Source: Aegilops tauschii subsp. strangulata
Taxonomy: Eukaryota; Streptophyta; Magnoliopsida; Poales; Poaceae
DNA length: 64,000 nt
Reading direction: 5' to 3'
NCBI RefSeq assembly: GCF_002575655.3
Contig: NC_053039.3
Location: 242,956,622 to 243,020,621 of the forward strand
The notes below the pieces were generated by a model, which was not told where the DNA came from, did no database searches, and saw only the letters and a program-made list of their open reading frames with translations. Of this stretch, positions 1-10,430 are shown one piece after another. Within the stretch, counting starts at the first letter, position 1; each line of letters begins with the position of its first letter. Position numbers and translations under genes: made by a program.

Positions 1-2446
1 TTAGGACGTGAGCTTGTCAATCTGAATGTGGAGGGACACCAACATAGCCCCGGCCAGCAGCTTGGGCGGAACTGTGAAGAAGGTCAGCTCCTGCACGGCG
101 ACGTCGCCGGGATCCCTGCTGCTTGTCACCTCCATTTCCACCTTGACGGCGTCGGTCCTGCCTTTGGGCTCCCCCGGCGGGCCGTTCGCCCACAACTTGG
201 CCACGTAGTGCGGCAGTGGGGACGCCCCTGCTCTGATGCAGACGACCGACACGGCGATAGGCGCGCCGATGTCGAGCACGCCGCCGACCAAGAAAAACGC
301 GCGGTCGTCCTCCTCCGCGAACAGCAAGAGCCGTGGCTCCGACAGTGGCACTTGCAGCTGGAGCGCCTTGCCATACTGGATCCTGTGCACGGGCATGGGA
401 TGCATGGTGCTGATGTGGTGGGAGAGCACCGGCGGTGGGCCTTCGTAGCCGCAGACGGGCACGGGGCATTTGCAGGGCGCGAGCGGACACACCTGATACG
501 TCTCCTTCATATCTATAATTTTTGATTGTTCCACGCCAATATTATACAACTTTCATATACTTTTGGCAACTTTTTGTACTATTTTTGGGACTAACATATT
601 GATCCAGTGCCCAGTGCCAGTTCATGTCTGTTGCATGTTTTTTGTTTCGCAGAAGACCCATATCAAACGGAGTCCAAACAGGATAAAAACTGACGGAGAT
701 TTTTTTTGGAGTATTTAAGATTTTTGGGAAGAAGAATCAACGTGATACGATGCCCGAGGGGGCCACGAGGCAGGGGGCGCACCCCAGGTGGTCAGGCGTG
801 CCCTGGACCCTCGTGGCCACCCCGTAAGGCGGTTTGAGCCCTTCTTTCGCCGCAAGAAAGCTAATTTCTGGATAGAGATCGTGTCCAAAATTCAGCCCAA
901 TCGTAGTGACGGATCTCCGGTTATAAAAGAAACGGTGAAAGGCCAGATCTAAGAGCGCAGAAATAGAGAGAGACAGAGAGACAGATCCAATCTCGGAGGG
1001 GCTCTCGCCCTCCCATGCCATGGAGAGCAAGGACCAGAGGGGAAACCCTTCTCCCATCTAGGGAGGAGGTGAAGGAAGAAGAAGAAGGAGGGGGGCTCTC
1101 TCCCCCTCGCTTCCGGTGGCGCCGGAGTGCCACCGGGGGCCATCATCATCACCGCAATCTTCACCAACAACTTCACCGCCATCATCACCAACTCTTCCCC
1201 CCTCTATGCAGCGGTGTAACCCCTCTTTTACCCACTGTAATCTCTACTTAAACATGGTGCTCAACGCTATATATTATTTCCCAATGATGTATGGCTATCC
1301 TATGATGTTTGAGTAGATCCGTTTTGTCCTATGGGTTAATTGATGATCGTGATTGGTTTGAGTTGCATGTTTTATTATTGGTGCTGTCCTATGGTGCTCT
1401 CTGTGTAGCGCAAGCGTGAGGGATCCCCGCTGTAGGGTTTTTAATATGTTCATGATTTGCTTATGGTGGGTGGCGTGAGTGACAGAAGCACATACCCGAG
1501 TAAGTAGGTTGTTTGTGTATGGGAGTAAAGAGGACTTGATGCCTTATAATGCTATGGTTGGGTTTTACCTTAATGATCTTTAGTAGTTGCGGATGCTTGC
1601 TAGAGTTCCAATCATAAGTGCATATGATCCAAGTAGAGAAAGTATGTTAGCTTATGCCTCTCCCTCATATAAAATTGCAATAACAATTACTGGTCTAGTT
1701 ATCGATTGCCTAGGGACAAATAACTTTCTCGTGACAAAAAGCTCTTTACTAAAACTAATTTAGTTGTGTGTTTATCTAAACAGCCCCTACTTTTTATTTA
1801 CGTGCTCTTTACTATCTTGCAAACCTATCCAAAAACACCTACAAAGTACTTCTAGTTTCATACTTGTTCTAGGTAAAGCGAACGTTAAGCGTGCGTAGAG
1901 TTGTATCGGTGGTCGATAGAACTTGAGGGAATATTTGTTCTACCTTTAGCTCCTCGTTGGGTTCGTCACTCTTACTTATCAAAAGAGGCTACAATTGATC
2001 CCCTATACTTGTGGGTTATTAACACGCTCTGGTGATCGGCGAGCTTGTGGTAAGTGACGTAGAGCCCACAGCCTTCGTGCAGGCACTCCACCCTCACCGA
2101 GGAGAGGACGGCGTCCACCGCCGTGTTCTGCACGTCGAAGCCACCGCCGCGCTCGCACTTCTGGCACTGCCGCTGGTTCCCGGGGCGCTCGACGCGGTAG
2201 TCCGCGCAAGCCAGGTGCCCTCCCTTGCACTGCACAAATCAATCGAACAACACATCAATCAAGAAACCTGCACCTTGCTCGATTAGCCGAACGGACGAGG
2301 TGTATTAGAACCTCATACACTGGAGGCTTCAAGGGGCGGAGGCACAAGGGGCAGTGGAGCAAGGTGAGGTTCACCGAGACCATAGAGAGCTCCATCGTCG
2401 GGTTCTGTTCTGTCTGCATGATCTCGCCCTCCTTGTGCACAACCAT
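1..2446 (-). pseudogene. SINA-like (SIAH-type) E3 ubiquitin ligase, split by a solo LTR
   Basis: SINA-like proteins are RING E3 ligases that use an N-terminal RING, a SIAH zinc finger and a C-terminal TRAF-like substrate-binding fold to ubiquitinate targets. Reading right to left, exon 1 (about 2446-2312) carries the first RING pair CPLC. A GT-AG intron (2311-2230) follows, then CKGGHLAC and QCQKC. The SIAH finger reads VECLHEGC to YHKLADHQSV and stops at the LTR (494-2021). Coding resumes in phase at 493 with CPLAPCKCP, then the C-terminal domain, ending IQIDKLTS plus TAA at 1-3. Removing the LTR and one target-site copy rejoins the frame. A RING ligand is also changed: the usual CADC reads CADY. 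The true start is uncertain; 2446 is the first ATG seen, preceding MVVHKEG. Family assignment is confident. Function is probably lost. Confidence 0.88.
494..2021 (+). mobile_element. Solo LTR inserted in the SINA-like gene
   Basis: The segment begins TGATACGTCTCC and ends GTGGGTTATTA, a degraded form of the usual TG...CA ends. It is flanked by ACACC (489-493) and ACACG (2022-2026), a 5-bp target duplication matching at four of five bases. A TATA-like ggttataaaag near 917-927 suggests plus orientation. There is no internal domain, primer-binding site or second LTR, so this is a solo LTR of about 1.5 kb left by LTR-LTR recombination. Superfamily is not assigned. Short ORFs inside it are not credible genes. 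Confidence 0.82.
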
Positions 2447-2504
2447 CTCTCGCTTTATTAGGGCCGGGGCATTACAAAGCTTTACCGTCACATATTCATA
2501 CTAC

Positions 2505-3800
2505 TTCAAGGTGCATTAAATCAACACATGCAAGTATCAAAAGGAAAGTCACGGCATGCATGCACGCATTGTAATTAATGCATCGGTAAGCGCAAATTAT
2601 TGAAATATATCGAGTGTAGTGCTTTGATGTGTCGCGTCAACTCGTACATGACCGAGAAGTTTGATTACTACAACGCCCTCTCGCCTTAACCGCACCTGCC
2701 TTTGGCTGCATGACAAGTGGGCCACCGACCTATTGGGCCCACCTGTCATGGACGCAAAGGCAGGAGCAGTAAGTCAATGAAGCTGCGTCCCTCCCTCACC
2801 CATGAGCGTGGTGGCTGGCAGGACTAGGAGAGGATTTCGTTCGCTACACGCTCTCCCTCCCGTACGCGGTGGACATGCAGCAGTTCAATCGGTGCCAGAT
2901 GGCCAGAAGCATACTGTAGTACTCCTCCACTGCATTAGTACTCCATCATTGTTCGACTTCCCGAAGAGGCGAAGAGCCAAGCGCAGCCCGGATGCTCGTG
3001 TGGCAGTTTCATGTGTAGAGTAGTCTAGGATAGTGTGTACCATGCTTGTAAGCTTAAAATCGTTGGGGTCGGCTCCATGCTATATTTTTTGATTAAAATA
3101 ATCTTCTGGCCCTACCTGTCATCCTGGTGATTCTAGTTTGCACGCTCATCTGGTCAAGACAGGAATATATATTTTAATTTGTGGTGGGGTAAATGTTAGA
3201 GTTGCAGCAAATGGAGTATTGTACACTGCGGGTCTTTCAGCCAAGTTTAGAGGCAACCATGTGGGGCCAGTGCTATGATGTGTCGCGTCAACTCGTACAA
3301 CAAGGAGAAGCTTGATTTGACTACTACACGCCTTCTCCCTCGCCCATGCGCGCGTTGGCTCGCAGACGAGGACATGCTTTTGCTTATAGTACTACAACAA
3401 GCTATCCCTCCCGCTAGCGGTGGACGGACATGCAGCAGTGGATTCGATATTGTAGAAGCAGTAGTAGGAACATCATTGTTCGTCTTCTCGAAGAGGTGAA
3501 GAGCCAAGTGCAACCCGAACGTGGCAGTTGCGAACCTTGGAGCACGCATATAGCCAGGCTCTTGCATGAGACAAAATTGCTATGTGAGCCCACTATTGTA
3601 GTACTTGCTAGTATAGCCCTATAAACAAGAAAGGAGTATTTGTCTTTCTAGAGATTTTAACAAGTGACTAGACTACACCGAGACGGAGTACATATGGAGC
3701 AAAATGAGTGAATCTACACCGTAAATAAATACGTAGTGCTCTCGTTTTCCTCTCGGCCTTGGTCGCGGTGCACAATATTGAGTATACTAGTACTATCATC
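2505..3800 (-). repeat. Rearranged inverted copy of the sequence at 57.1-58.2 kb
   Basis: Read on the minus strand, pieces of this block match 57.1-58.2 kb. 2510-2560 matches 58.15-58.21 kb, 2600-2830 matches 57.84-58.06 kb, 3250-3600 matches 57.65-57.87 kb, and 3735-3790 matches 57.12-57.17 kb. Within the block, 2600-3010 and 3250-3600 share an internal duplication recognisable by 'gatgtgtcgcgtcaactcg' and by the stretch around 'gaagagccaag'. A related piece lies inverted at about 32,010-32,225. No gene is supported here. Confidence 0.7.
2694..2764. repeat. Palindromic GGGCC(C) hairpin element
   Basis: An imperfect inverted repeat of about 30-bp arms: CACCTGCCTTTGGCTGCATG then GACAAGTGGGCC, a short loop, and GGGCCCACCTGTCATGGACG then CAAAGGCAGG. 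The same hairpin occurs at 4,397-4,466 and 57,883-57,952, in the opposite orientation to this one. Confidence 0.7.
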
Positions 3801-3850
3801 TTGAAATTTACGAAGTCACCAGTCGTCGACGGGAACGTCTCCTGACACGC
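3797..3850 (-). mobile_element. Fragment of an Au-like SINE
   Basis: The stretch 'cttgaaatttacgaagtcac' followed by 'cgacgggaacgtctcct' matches the internal part of the fuller SINE at 35,641-35,936 in the same orientation. Only about 50 bp remain. Confidence 0.5.
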
Positions 3851-4019
3851 GATAGATGCGAGCGGCAGTCGCCTCCATAGGTGCTTGAATGCCAAGGAGG
3901 GAGAGGGTAGCGGTTCCCGAGACGTAGAACGGTCAATGATGCATCCTCAAATTACTCTACATGCAGAGGGAATCAATTGGAGAAGCAGAATAGAGCCAGC
4001 ACGATGTGAATGCAACAGA

Positions 4020-4027
4020 TATAAAGG
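4020..4027 (+). promoter_or_regulatory. TATA box of the small gene at 4,120
   Basis: TATAAAGG lies about 100 bp before the ATG at 4120. An earlier in-frame ATG (4006) lies upstream of this TATA box, so it is unlikely to be used. Confidence 0.5.
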
Positions 4028-4119
4028 CGCCCAACCACTCCAATCCATCTACTCCTTACTGTCTGCGCAACATTGCTCACTCCAATCCAAGACCAAGTGA
4101 CCAGAAGCCAGAAGCACGT

Positions 4120-4521
4120 ATGGAGGCAATGGTCGCGAGCGGCAGTCGGCTGTGCCAAATCATCCAAGGCGCCGGCCTGCGGCCCCGCACCGTGCAGCGT
4201 TTCCAGACGGTGCTGGCGACCACCGGCGTCGTAGCCCTTGCCGACGCCGGCTTCGCCTCTCGCATGGACGACATGATGGTCAACTCCATCCGCAAGTTCA
4301 CCACCGTCAAGAAGCGTGTAGCGAAAGCACCTACTAGTCCTGCCAGCCACCACGCTCATGCGCGAGGGAGGGACGCATCTTCATTTACTTACTGCTCCTG
4401 CCTTTGCGTCTATGACAGGTGGGCCCAACAGGTGGTTGGCCCACCTGTCATGCAGCCAAAGGCAGGTGTAGTTAAGGCACCGGAGCTCAGTCCGCGAGGG
4501 AGAGGGTGTTGTAGTAATTAA
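4120..4521 (+). CDS. Small unrecognised protein with a repeat-derived C-terminus
   Basis: The ORF encodes 133 aa starting MEAMVASGSRLCQIIQGAG. The ATG was chosen because it lies about 100 bp after a TATA box. Residues 1 to about 66, ending near IRKFTTVKKR, look like ordinary coding sequence: mixed hydrophobic and basic, with no obvious signal peptide. From about residue 67 the frame runs into repeat DNA shared with 57.85-58.0 kb, including the GGGCCC hairpin, so the present C-terminus is probably not ancestral. A splice donor near 4313 (CGT|GTA) is possible. I do not recognise the family. Alternatives are the 5' exon of a truncated gene or a chimeric ORF. The equivalent place in copy B lacks this sequence, so it was gained in A or lost from B. 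Confidence 0.4.
   Translation: MEAMVASGSRLCQIIQGAGLRPRTVQRFQTVLATTGVVALADAGFASRMDDMMVNSIRKFTTVKKRVAKAPTSPASHHAHARGRDASSFTYCSCLCVYDRWAQQVVGPPVMQPKAGVVKAPELSPRGRGCCSN
4397..4466. repeat. Palindromic GGGCC(C) hairpin element
   Basis: The arms CCTGCCTTTG...ATGACAGGTGGGCC and GGCCCACCTGTCATGCAG then CCAAAGGCAGG face each other across an 11-12-bp loop. It is near-identical to 57,883-57,952 and is the inverse of 2,694-2,764. It lies inside the 3' half of the ORF at 4,120. Confidence 0.75.
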
Positions 4522-5335
4522 ACTTCTCGGTCTTGTACGAGTTGACGCGACACATCAAAGCACTGCACTCGATATAAGTCTTTTTACACATTTCAAATGG
4601 ACTACTACATACGGATGTATGTAGACATATTTTGCCTCGTATGTAGTCACTTGTTGCAATCTCTAAAAAGACTTATATTTGGAAATGGAGGGAGTACAAC
4701 GCATGCATGCATGCCGTGACTTCCCTTTGATACTTGCATGTGTTGATTTGATGCACCTTGCCAAATTTTGACTATAAATTTAACTAACCAAATTTTCATG
4801 CATGTCACAAAAAATTACGGGACTGTTTGGATTGTGACTATGTTTGTCTTATGTTGCCACATTATTTTTCCCACACTTGCCACACTTGCCTAACTTGAGT
4901 TGCTCAAATTGTTAGACACACTTTGGCTCGCCTAAGGGAATCTTGCCACACTTTTTGTGTCTATGACATGTGGGGTTCACTGCTAATAAAAAAATTCTTG
5001 TCTTAGGTGTGGCTAATAAAAAAGACTTATATTTAGGAACGGAAGGAGTAGAAAATATAAATAATAATGCATGTTGGGGCAACCCACGTTTCCGATAATT
5101 TTAGCCGTGGGCTTGTTCACAATTTTTACGAGGGGGTGGCTGTTCATTTAATGGAGGGACTTGTACCAGACTTGAACGATACAAAGTGCGACCTGGCACA
5201 CCGTAACACCACTTGGAACAAGCGGGTAGCTACCTCAAAAAACCATCAACAACTAAAAAACGGCGACCTGGCACGTAGTACACAATTTTAAACGATTGTT
5301 TTGATGGAGTGAAAAAGGAAAACTACCCCACTACG

Positions 5336-5345
5336 TATCTATAGG
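5336..5345 (+). promoter_or_regulatory. Degraded TATA box, copy A transcription unit
   Basis: A reads TATCTATAGG where copy B has TATATATAGG (58,797-58,806) and copy C has a (TA)n box on the minus strand (about 27,843-27,851). The three leaders align downstream of this point, supporting a shared promoter. The A to C change may weaken the A copy. Confidence 0.5.
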
Positions 5346-6649
5346 CCGGAGCCTCCGCGCTGGCTTGCTAGGGTTGCTCTATTCACACACTCTCATCCTC
5401 TCCAGATCTAAACAAGATAGGGGTGGTAACACTATCTTTCTCCCTTCAAAAAACACTGCCTTTCTATCCTCACCGCTGGTTACAGATCCGGACGTATCCC
5501 CCTCCGCCGGTGAAGGGGAGGAGGGGCAGCGTTTAGGCCGTCGTCGACAGCAAGGGAGGAGACCCGCTGCCGGCCGCACCGTTATCTCTGGCCGAGTGCC
5601 GGCGCGGGACGTCCTCCGATCCCTTCGTCATTGCCCTAGTGTGGGCGGATCCGGCCTCCCACCGCCCACCTATCCACATCCCGATGACCTTCGGGTATAT
5701 CTTCCTTCGAAACCGCCTTAGCTCTACTTCCCCAGCTCGCTACGTCGCTGCATGTGCATCATTTTCTACCTCTCAGCCCCTCTCGATCGTATGGTCCAAC
5801 GTGACCTATTTTTCTTCTTCTCTTGTTAGAGGTAAAGCTACTTCATGGAGTCAAATCTTGTACTTGGTTCAAACAAGAAATAAAGTGGGGGTGGGGGAAT
5901 TTAGTATGAAGTACATCAGACTTGGTACAAACAGGAAGGAAAGGGGGTGAAAGTAGTACAGACTGGTCATCCAACCGGTCTCTTGGTCGAAAAGGGAAAT
6001 ATAGGGGTAACGCTGTACACAGTGGTATGACTAGGACTAGATTTGCTACCCACACATAGGACTAGGTGGCTAGAGTGAACAAAAATGGGACCAACCCAGA
6101 TATGTTTCTTGGATGTATGTTTCTCGTAGCAACAAACTATGAATCACCACTTTATGCCCTTGTTTAGGTACATGGTGCTGGACTGCTGGTGCACCCACTG
6201 TCCCATGACCTTATACCAAATATTTAGTTGTTCTTAATCTAATTCCCCTGGTAAAAATGAAGTCATGCCACTTTTATAAGCCATGACAAGTTTAGCCAAA
6301 TGTTTTTGCCTGTAAATGTTTGAGACTCTGACTGTTTCCTCTGTAGCTTTTTGTGCAAATTTTTGGTGCACTGCACAAAACTCTTCTTAAAAGAAGTGAC
6401 TTTTGTGTTGTTTAACTGGAATGTCAGAATGGAACAGTTGGTTCATTTCGGTGGAACTACACAAAGGGAGATTTGTGTTCCAATCCTCATCACCCATATT
6501 GGCACCATAACCTTCCTTTAGGTAAGAATGATATTTAATGCATGTGTTCATCTCTATTTTGCGACTGCCATGAGAAAATAATGCTATTTTTTACTAGTAC
6601 ACGTGTACTCCCTCACTGACAAAACCAATTCTGAAATAGAAGGCCAATC

Positions 6650-6847
6650 ATGTACTTGGTTTCACCAACTGGTGAGGAGAATGAGAAACAGAGCATGAAG
6701 AGGAAGAAGAAGAAGAGTAAACAGTGCCAAGGCGATCTTGCTGAAGCCAGAGGCTTCAGTCGAGGCCATTCAAGGGCTACGGCAACGACTACCTTACATG
6801 TGAGACGATCCTCCAGGGAGCCCTTCCACTTCTGCTGTCTCACTTAA
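6650..6847 (+). CDS. Lysine-rich conserved ORF in copy A unit
   Basis: The ORF encodes 65 aa beginning MYLVSPTGEENEKQSMKRKK. It contains a basic tract KRKKKKSK resembling a nuclear localisation signal, then QCQGDLAEARGFSRGHSRA. Copy B (60,714-60,893) keeps the frame although it lacks 6 bp in the lysine tract, an in-frame difference. A good donor (ACAT|GTGAGA) near 6798 would end the exon after TTTLH, so the last ~18 codons may be intronic. I recognise no family. It is probably one exon of the larger unit rather than a free-standing gene. Confidence 0.35.
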   Translation: MYLVSPTGEENEKQSMKRKKKKSKQCQGDLAEARGFSRGHSRATATTTLHVRRSSREPFHFCCLT

Positions 6848-7459
6848 TTAATTAGGAGTACTTAAGTACCACTAATTTATTGCTGCCTAATTTTCCTGTC
6901 GGAGTTAAAAAAATCTTTAGTAGCACCCTATGCTGAATCATGTACATGTGTATCTTTGTCTATGGAGGTGAATCATGTGGTGGAGCAGGGAGGTAATGCT
7001 AACTTTACCCATTAAGATAATGAGGGTGCTTCTATTTGTTAGTATATGTTTCATCAACTGTCCCACTTTTACGGTAATCTCACTCTCTCAATATATGTGC
7101 CAACAGGGATGCTCGAGTTTGGTGGAACCGCACAAAAACTTTGGGTGCTTCATTGCCTCGACAGCTTCTTTCCTTTCCTGTTAGTCGCTAATCTCGGCTT
7201 GCATTCTTCCTTTGCTGTCAGTCGCTTGGCTTATCTCGGCTTCCAGTCAAAGGAAATAGTAATTGATATGCTACCTCACACAGGTTGGTACTGGTCTTTA
7301 TCCTGATTATTGTGCTTGTCATATGTATTGGCAATTTGGTATTGTGCTACTGTCTGCTGATTTCATAAAGGAGTAACTTGGAGCCTGAACTCGCAGGCAA
7401 ATCATTACATCGGGTGATTTCAGTAGAACTACACAAAAAGATCAGATGGACAGGTACTT

Positions 7460-7876
7460 ATGCTGCTGCTATGTACTCCAAAGTTCACTCAGACAAGCAT
7501 CGATGTTGACAAGAAGAAGTGCATATATTCATTCGAGTATCAACCGGCGTCAACCAATTGTCAAACTCCAAGTATTAGGAGAGTGAATGCCAACAATATT
7601 GCTTGGCGCATAGCCCAGAAAAACGCAGTCCAGTCTTTGGTCCCAACTTGTGCCTTTTGGTTATCGACACATATGGTAGCGAACTGTATGGCATGGAGTC
7701 TAAAGATTCCAGACAAGTTGGTTGACGCGTATATTCATCTGGCACTTAATCAGTCTGCAAGCCAGGGATGCTCCATTTCAGTTGAACTGCACAAAAAATT
7801 TGGGTGGTTCATTTTCTCAACCGCCTCCTTTCTCGTCTGCAATGTAGAATTTTGGCGAGCTACAGGACCAAGATGA
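7460..7876 (+). CDS. Conserved 138-aa ORF in copy A unit
   Basis: The ORF begins MLLLCTPKFTQTSIDVDKKK and ends FWRATGPR. It contains IAWRIAQKNAVQSLVPTCAF and IPDKLVDAYIHLALNQ, then the repeated core QGCSISVELHKKFGWF. Copy B (62,157-62,540) is open over the same stretch, with a 3-bp (one-lysine) difference near the start. It then has a 1-bp loss in the A-run of the core that changes its C-terminus. Frame-neutral indels over most of the length hint at past coding selection. I do not recognise the protein, and the ATG may be internal to an exon. Confidence 0.4.
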   Translation: MLLLCTPKFTQTSIDVDKKKCIYSFEYQPASTNCQTPSIRRVNANNIAWRIAQKNAVQSLVPTCAFWLSTHMVANCMAWSLKIPDKLVDAYIHLALNQSASQGCSISVELHKKFGWFIFSTASFLVCNVEFWRATGPR

Positions 7877-8374
7877 GCCAGTAAACTAGTTGGATGAAAT
7901 TAGTGCCAAGTTGCTCAAACCTCCCTCGGCACGAGGCCACTATTTGAGGATAAACCTACAAGCAAAGTTCAGATTGTCTGTGCTGCCTCTTATGTACTCG
8001 AAATACTCGTACAAGCATTAATTTTAGCAAGAAGTACCTCCGACTGAACACCATTTACCAGTCTGTACCCTAGGTAATTAAAGTTCGTCCATGGATCATA
8101 TTGGTTGTGATCTCAATCATTTGGATGCATGAACATACTGAACATGTGTATATCTGAATCTTTTTGTGAATTATCTATGAATATTGTTGTGTGATCTATC
8201 AATCATTTGGATCCATAGACATGCTGAACTTGTGTATATATGAATCTTTTGAGTTGTTGATAGTGAATGTTGGCTATGAATATGAACGTGTCCTGTGAAC
8301 CTGAGTTTGATGCGAATGTTTACCTTTTCTGTTGTGCTTGTGTGTGAACTTCTTAGTATGCCTACTGTGGGGTA

Positions 8375-8945
8375 TGTGACGTGTGGGTGTCAATGGCACA
8401 CCTTCTTCCCGAGAAGAATTTCACCTGCTTTGTTAGGGTAGCAACGGCGCATCAGCTCTTTTTAATCTTTTTGCTCTGTCTTGCCCCCTCCCCCGCTCAA
8501 CCCCTGCCGTAATGTTTTCGGCCTCAAAACAAACATAGTATTGCGTTGTTTTTGGGGCTTGATGAAAAATTGAGTGCTGGTTTCTGTAGGTTGGCCCGCC
8601 CAGCAAATAGGCTGCTGGTCCACCACGGACTGGCAGGCTAAAATACAAGTTGTATGGTGCAGAGGCAAGTAAAAAAACGCCATCAAAAGCCATCCACTGA
8701 AGAAAAAAATCGCTCCTGATGTGCTTCTTCAATCGTGCTGCCGGTCCCTCTTTAATCCAGTTCGCTCAGGGATCCGGTATCATTTTTTTTCTAGAGGGCG
8801 AACAAGTATCAGCTAGGCCTAGGCTTTGTATTTTAACATGCGTAGCCCACGACATACGGTGACAGTGGTTTCAACTTATTTTTTGAGGTCCATACCGACC
8901 TATGGCCTTTTTCTTAAAGATCGGCAGCCCAATGTATTTTTTAAC
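8375..8945. other. Copy-A-specific sequence without a recognised gene
   Basis: Flanks on both sides align to copy B (A 8,340-8,374 with B 63,035-63,070; A 8,945 onward with B 63,128 onward), but the ~570 bp between do not. In B the place is filled by about 60 unrelated bases. No terminal inverted repeats or target duplications are evident. The ORFs inside (for example minus 8,433-8,732) are unconvincing. Confidence 0.5.
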
Positions 8946-9439
8946 CACATTATATATATTTATATTATTACTATTATCGTATATTTTATAGAGACTTATA
9001 TATACATTATAAAAACATCCCACGTGTTATTAACTTATAAAAGTAAATGTTTAACAGAAGTTGGCAAGGAAAATCCTGGTTGTTTTGACTCACAGACAAG
9101 GAAAATCCTGGTGATTGCGTACAAAAGCTTGCGAAGATTTTAAGGACCAATGTAATAATAACGCGCTCATTTTTATTTTGAGCAATAACTCGCTAATTTG
9201 TTAATTATGTATATAAAAAATGTGCCTCTCTGGTTTATTTTCGATATTAATTGCTCCTTCTAACATAACATTATATATATAACGAGCCCAGCTAATTCGT
9301 GTATTTGAAGGAAGTGCAAATGGGCCGGGATTTCTTAGATAATATAAATGGGCCACATTGACGCGAAATTATTTGTTCACCCAGCCCAGCAAATGGACTG
9401 TACATTCTAGAAAACATGGGTCAAATATATGCCACATTT

Positions 9440-10430
9440 TTGCAGGCTGACATGTGGGCCAATAGGTCGAAGCCTACACAGGGCGTTGTCAATTTGGTCG
9501 GCATGCACCTTCAATCTCTCGTCTTCTTCCTCCAGCGTCGCCGGGACCGCCTGGTCCGGCCTCCAGCGGCTAGGGGCTCTGCTTAGCACGCATTGCTGTG
9601 AAGCGCTACCCCACCGCCGGCCAGGCTATCCCTCCACCCCTCCACACCTCCTGTTATTCTCCACCGACTGCAGCCCCACGCCGCACCAGAACCAGTTATA
9701 ACCCTTCAACTCCACTCAATCTGCGACTCCACTACCACGTCTTCCCATCTCAGAGTCGTTCCCGTCCGGGGCCTCGCCGTCGTCCACCGCCTCGCTGCAC
9801 TCGGTGCGGCATGGTCCACAAACGAGAGTCATCGGAAGAGGACTGTACGTGGAGAGCCTGGCGGCTGGGACCCACGAGGTCCATGGTCGCACGCAAGGAA
9901 AGTTCCTCCTTATTAAGCTGAAAAAAAATGTTTCCTCCACCTGACAGCTGGGACCCACCGGCTGTATCTTCGCACAGAAGGAAGTGCCTCCTTGTTATGC
10001 GAAAAAAATTATTCCTCCCGTTCACAGCTGGGACCCGTCAGATTTGGTGGCCGACTTGTGGGCCTACTAAGCGAACGTGTACGCGGAGCTTTGTCAACTT
10101 AATCAACAAATGATTCTAGCAGCTGGACCGTTGGATGTTAATCCAATAGCCGTGCTCCTTCTTCAACCTCTGTTCTTGCTCCTGTCTCCCGTGGGCGGCA
10201 CCGTGGCTGTGCTGCCGCACACCCGAACCAGTCAAGTTTCCCGCTCCTCTCCATCTGCGACTCCACTGCCCCGTCTTCCCCATCTCCGGCTAGTTCCAGT
10301 CTGGGGCCTCGCCGTCGTCCACCGGCCTTTGGTGCGCTCGGCATGGTGTGGTCAACGTGGTCAACAATCGAGAGTCATCGTAAGATGACTGTACGTGAGA
10401 GGCTGACAGTGAGGACGCACCACGCCCATG
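9440..10430 (+). repeat. Outer GC-rich modules of the 9.4-21.7 kb repeat family
   Basis: Contains two incomplete modules with the family signature: 'cgttggat' near the start, a C-rich tract with 'ccggccaggctatccctcc', 'ctgttattctcc', 'cctcgccgtcgtccaccg', 'gtggtcaacgtggtcaac', and then 'gctgggacccaccgg'. The first part is also present at the end of copy B (63,690-64,000). No gene is supported; the ORFs are shadows of GC-rich repeat. Confidence 0.6.

Larger units (their letters stand above)
5365..8100 (+). other. Unrecognised multi-exon transcription unit, copy A
   Basis: Downstream of the degraded TATA box is a plant-like leader (CTAGGGTTGCTCT, CCAGATCTAAACAAGATAGG) shared with copies B (58,830-62,770) and C (27,815 to about 26,000, minus). 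Acceptor-like sites such as GTGCCAACAG|GGATGC (about 7100) precede a recurring exon-like core around 'GGTGGAACTGCACAAA'. That core is seen near 6455, 7115, 7424 and 7780. Two of these encode similar peptides, QGCSSLVEPHKNFGCF and QGCSISVELHKKFGWF, suggesting internal exon duplication. Two subreads (6650-6847, 7460-7876) stay open in A and B. I recognise no domain. It could be a protein-coding gene with small repeated exons, or a long non-coding transcript. The 3' part past about 7,900 looks like UTR. Confidence 0.45.
4390..9840 (+). repeat. Segmental duplication, copy A
   Basis: Collinear with 57,870-64,000 in direct orientation, with long near-identical stretches. Examples are 5070-5300 with 58,525-58,750, 7460-7870 with 62,157-62,540, and 8950-9600 with 63,130-63,790. 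Differences: A lacks the Stowaway MITE present in B (empty site TA at 5861-5862). A lacks the ~480-bp segment B has at 59,771-60,252. A lacks ~640 bp corresponding to about 61,060-61,690. A carries unique sequence at 8,375-8,945. Beyond 9,700 the two diverge by deletions. Confidence 0.9.

Noticed and set aside
1015..1251. ORFs inside the LTR at 494-2021
   Set aside because: Short, low-complexity (poly-Glu/His) and confined to the LTR leader.
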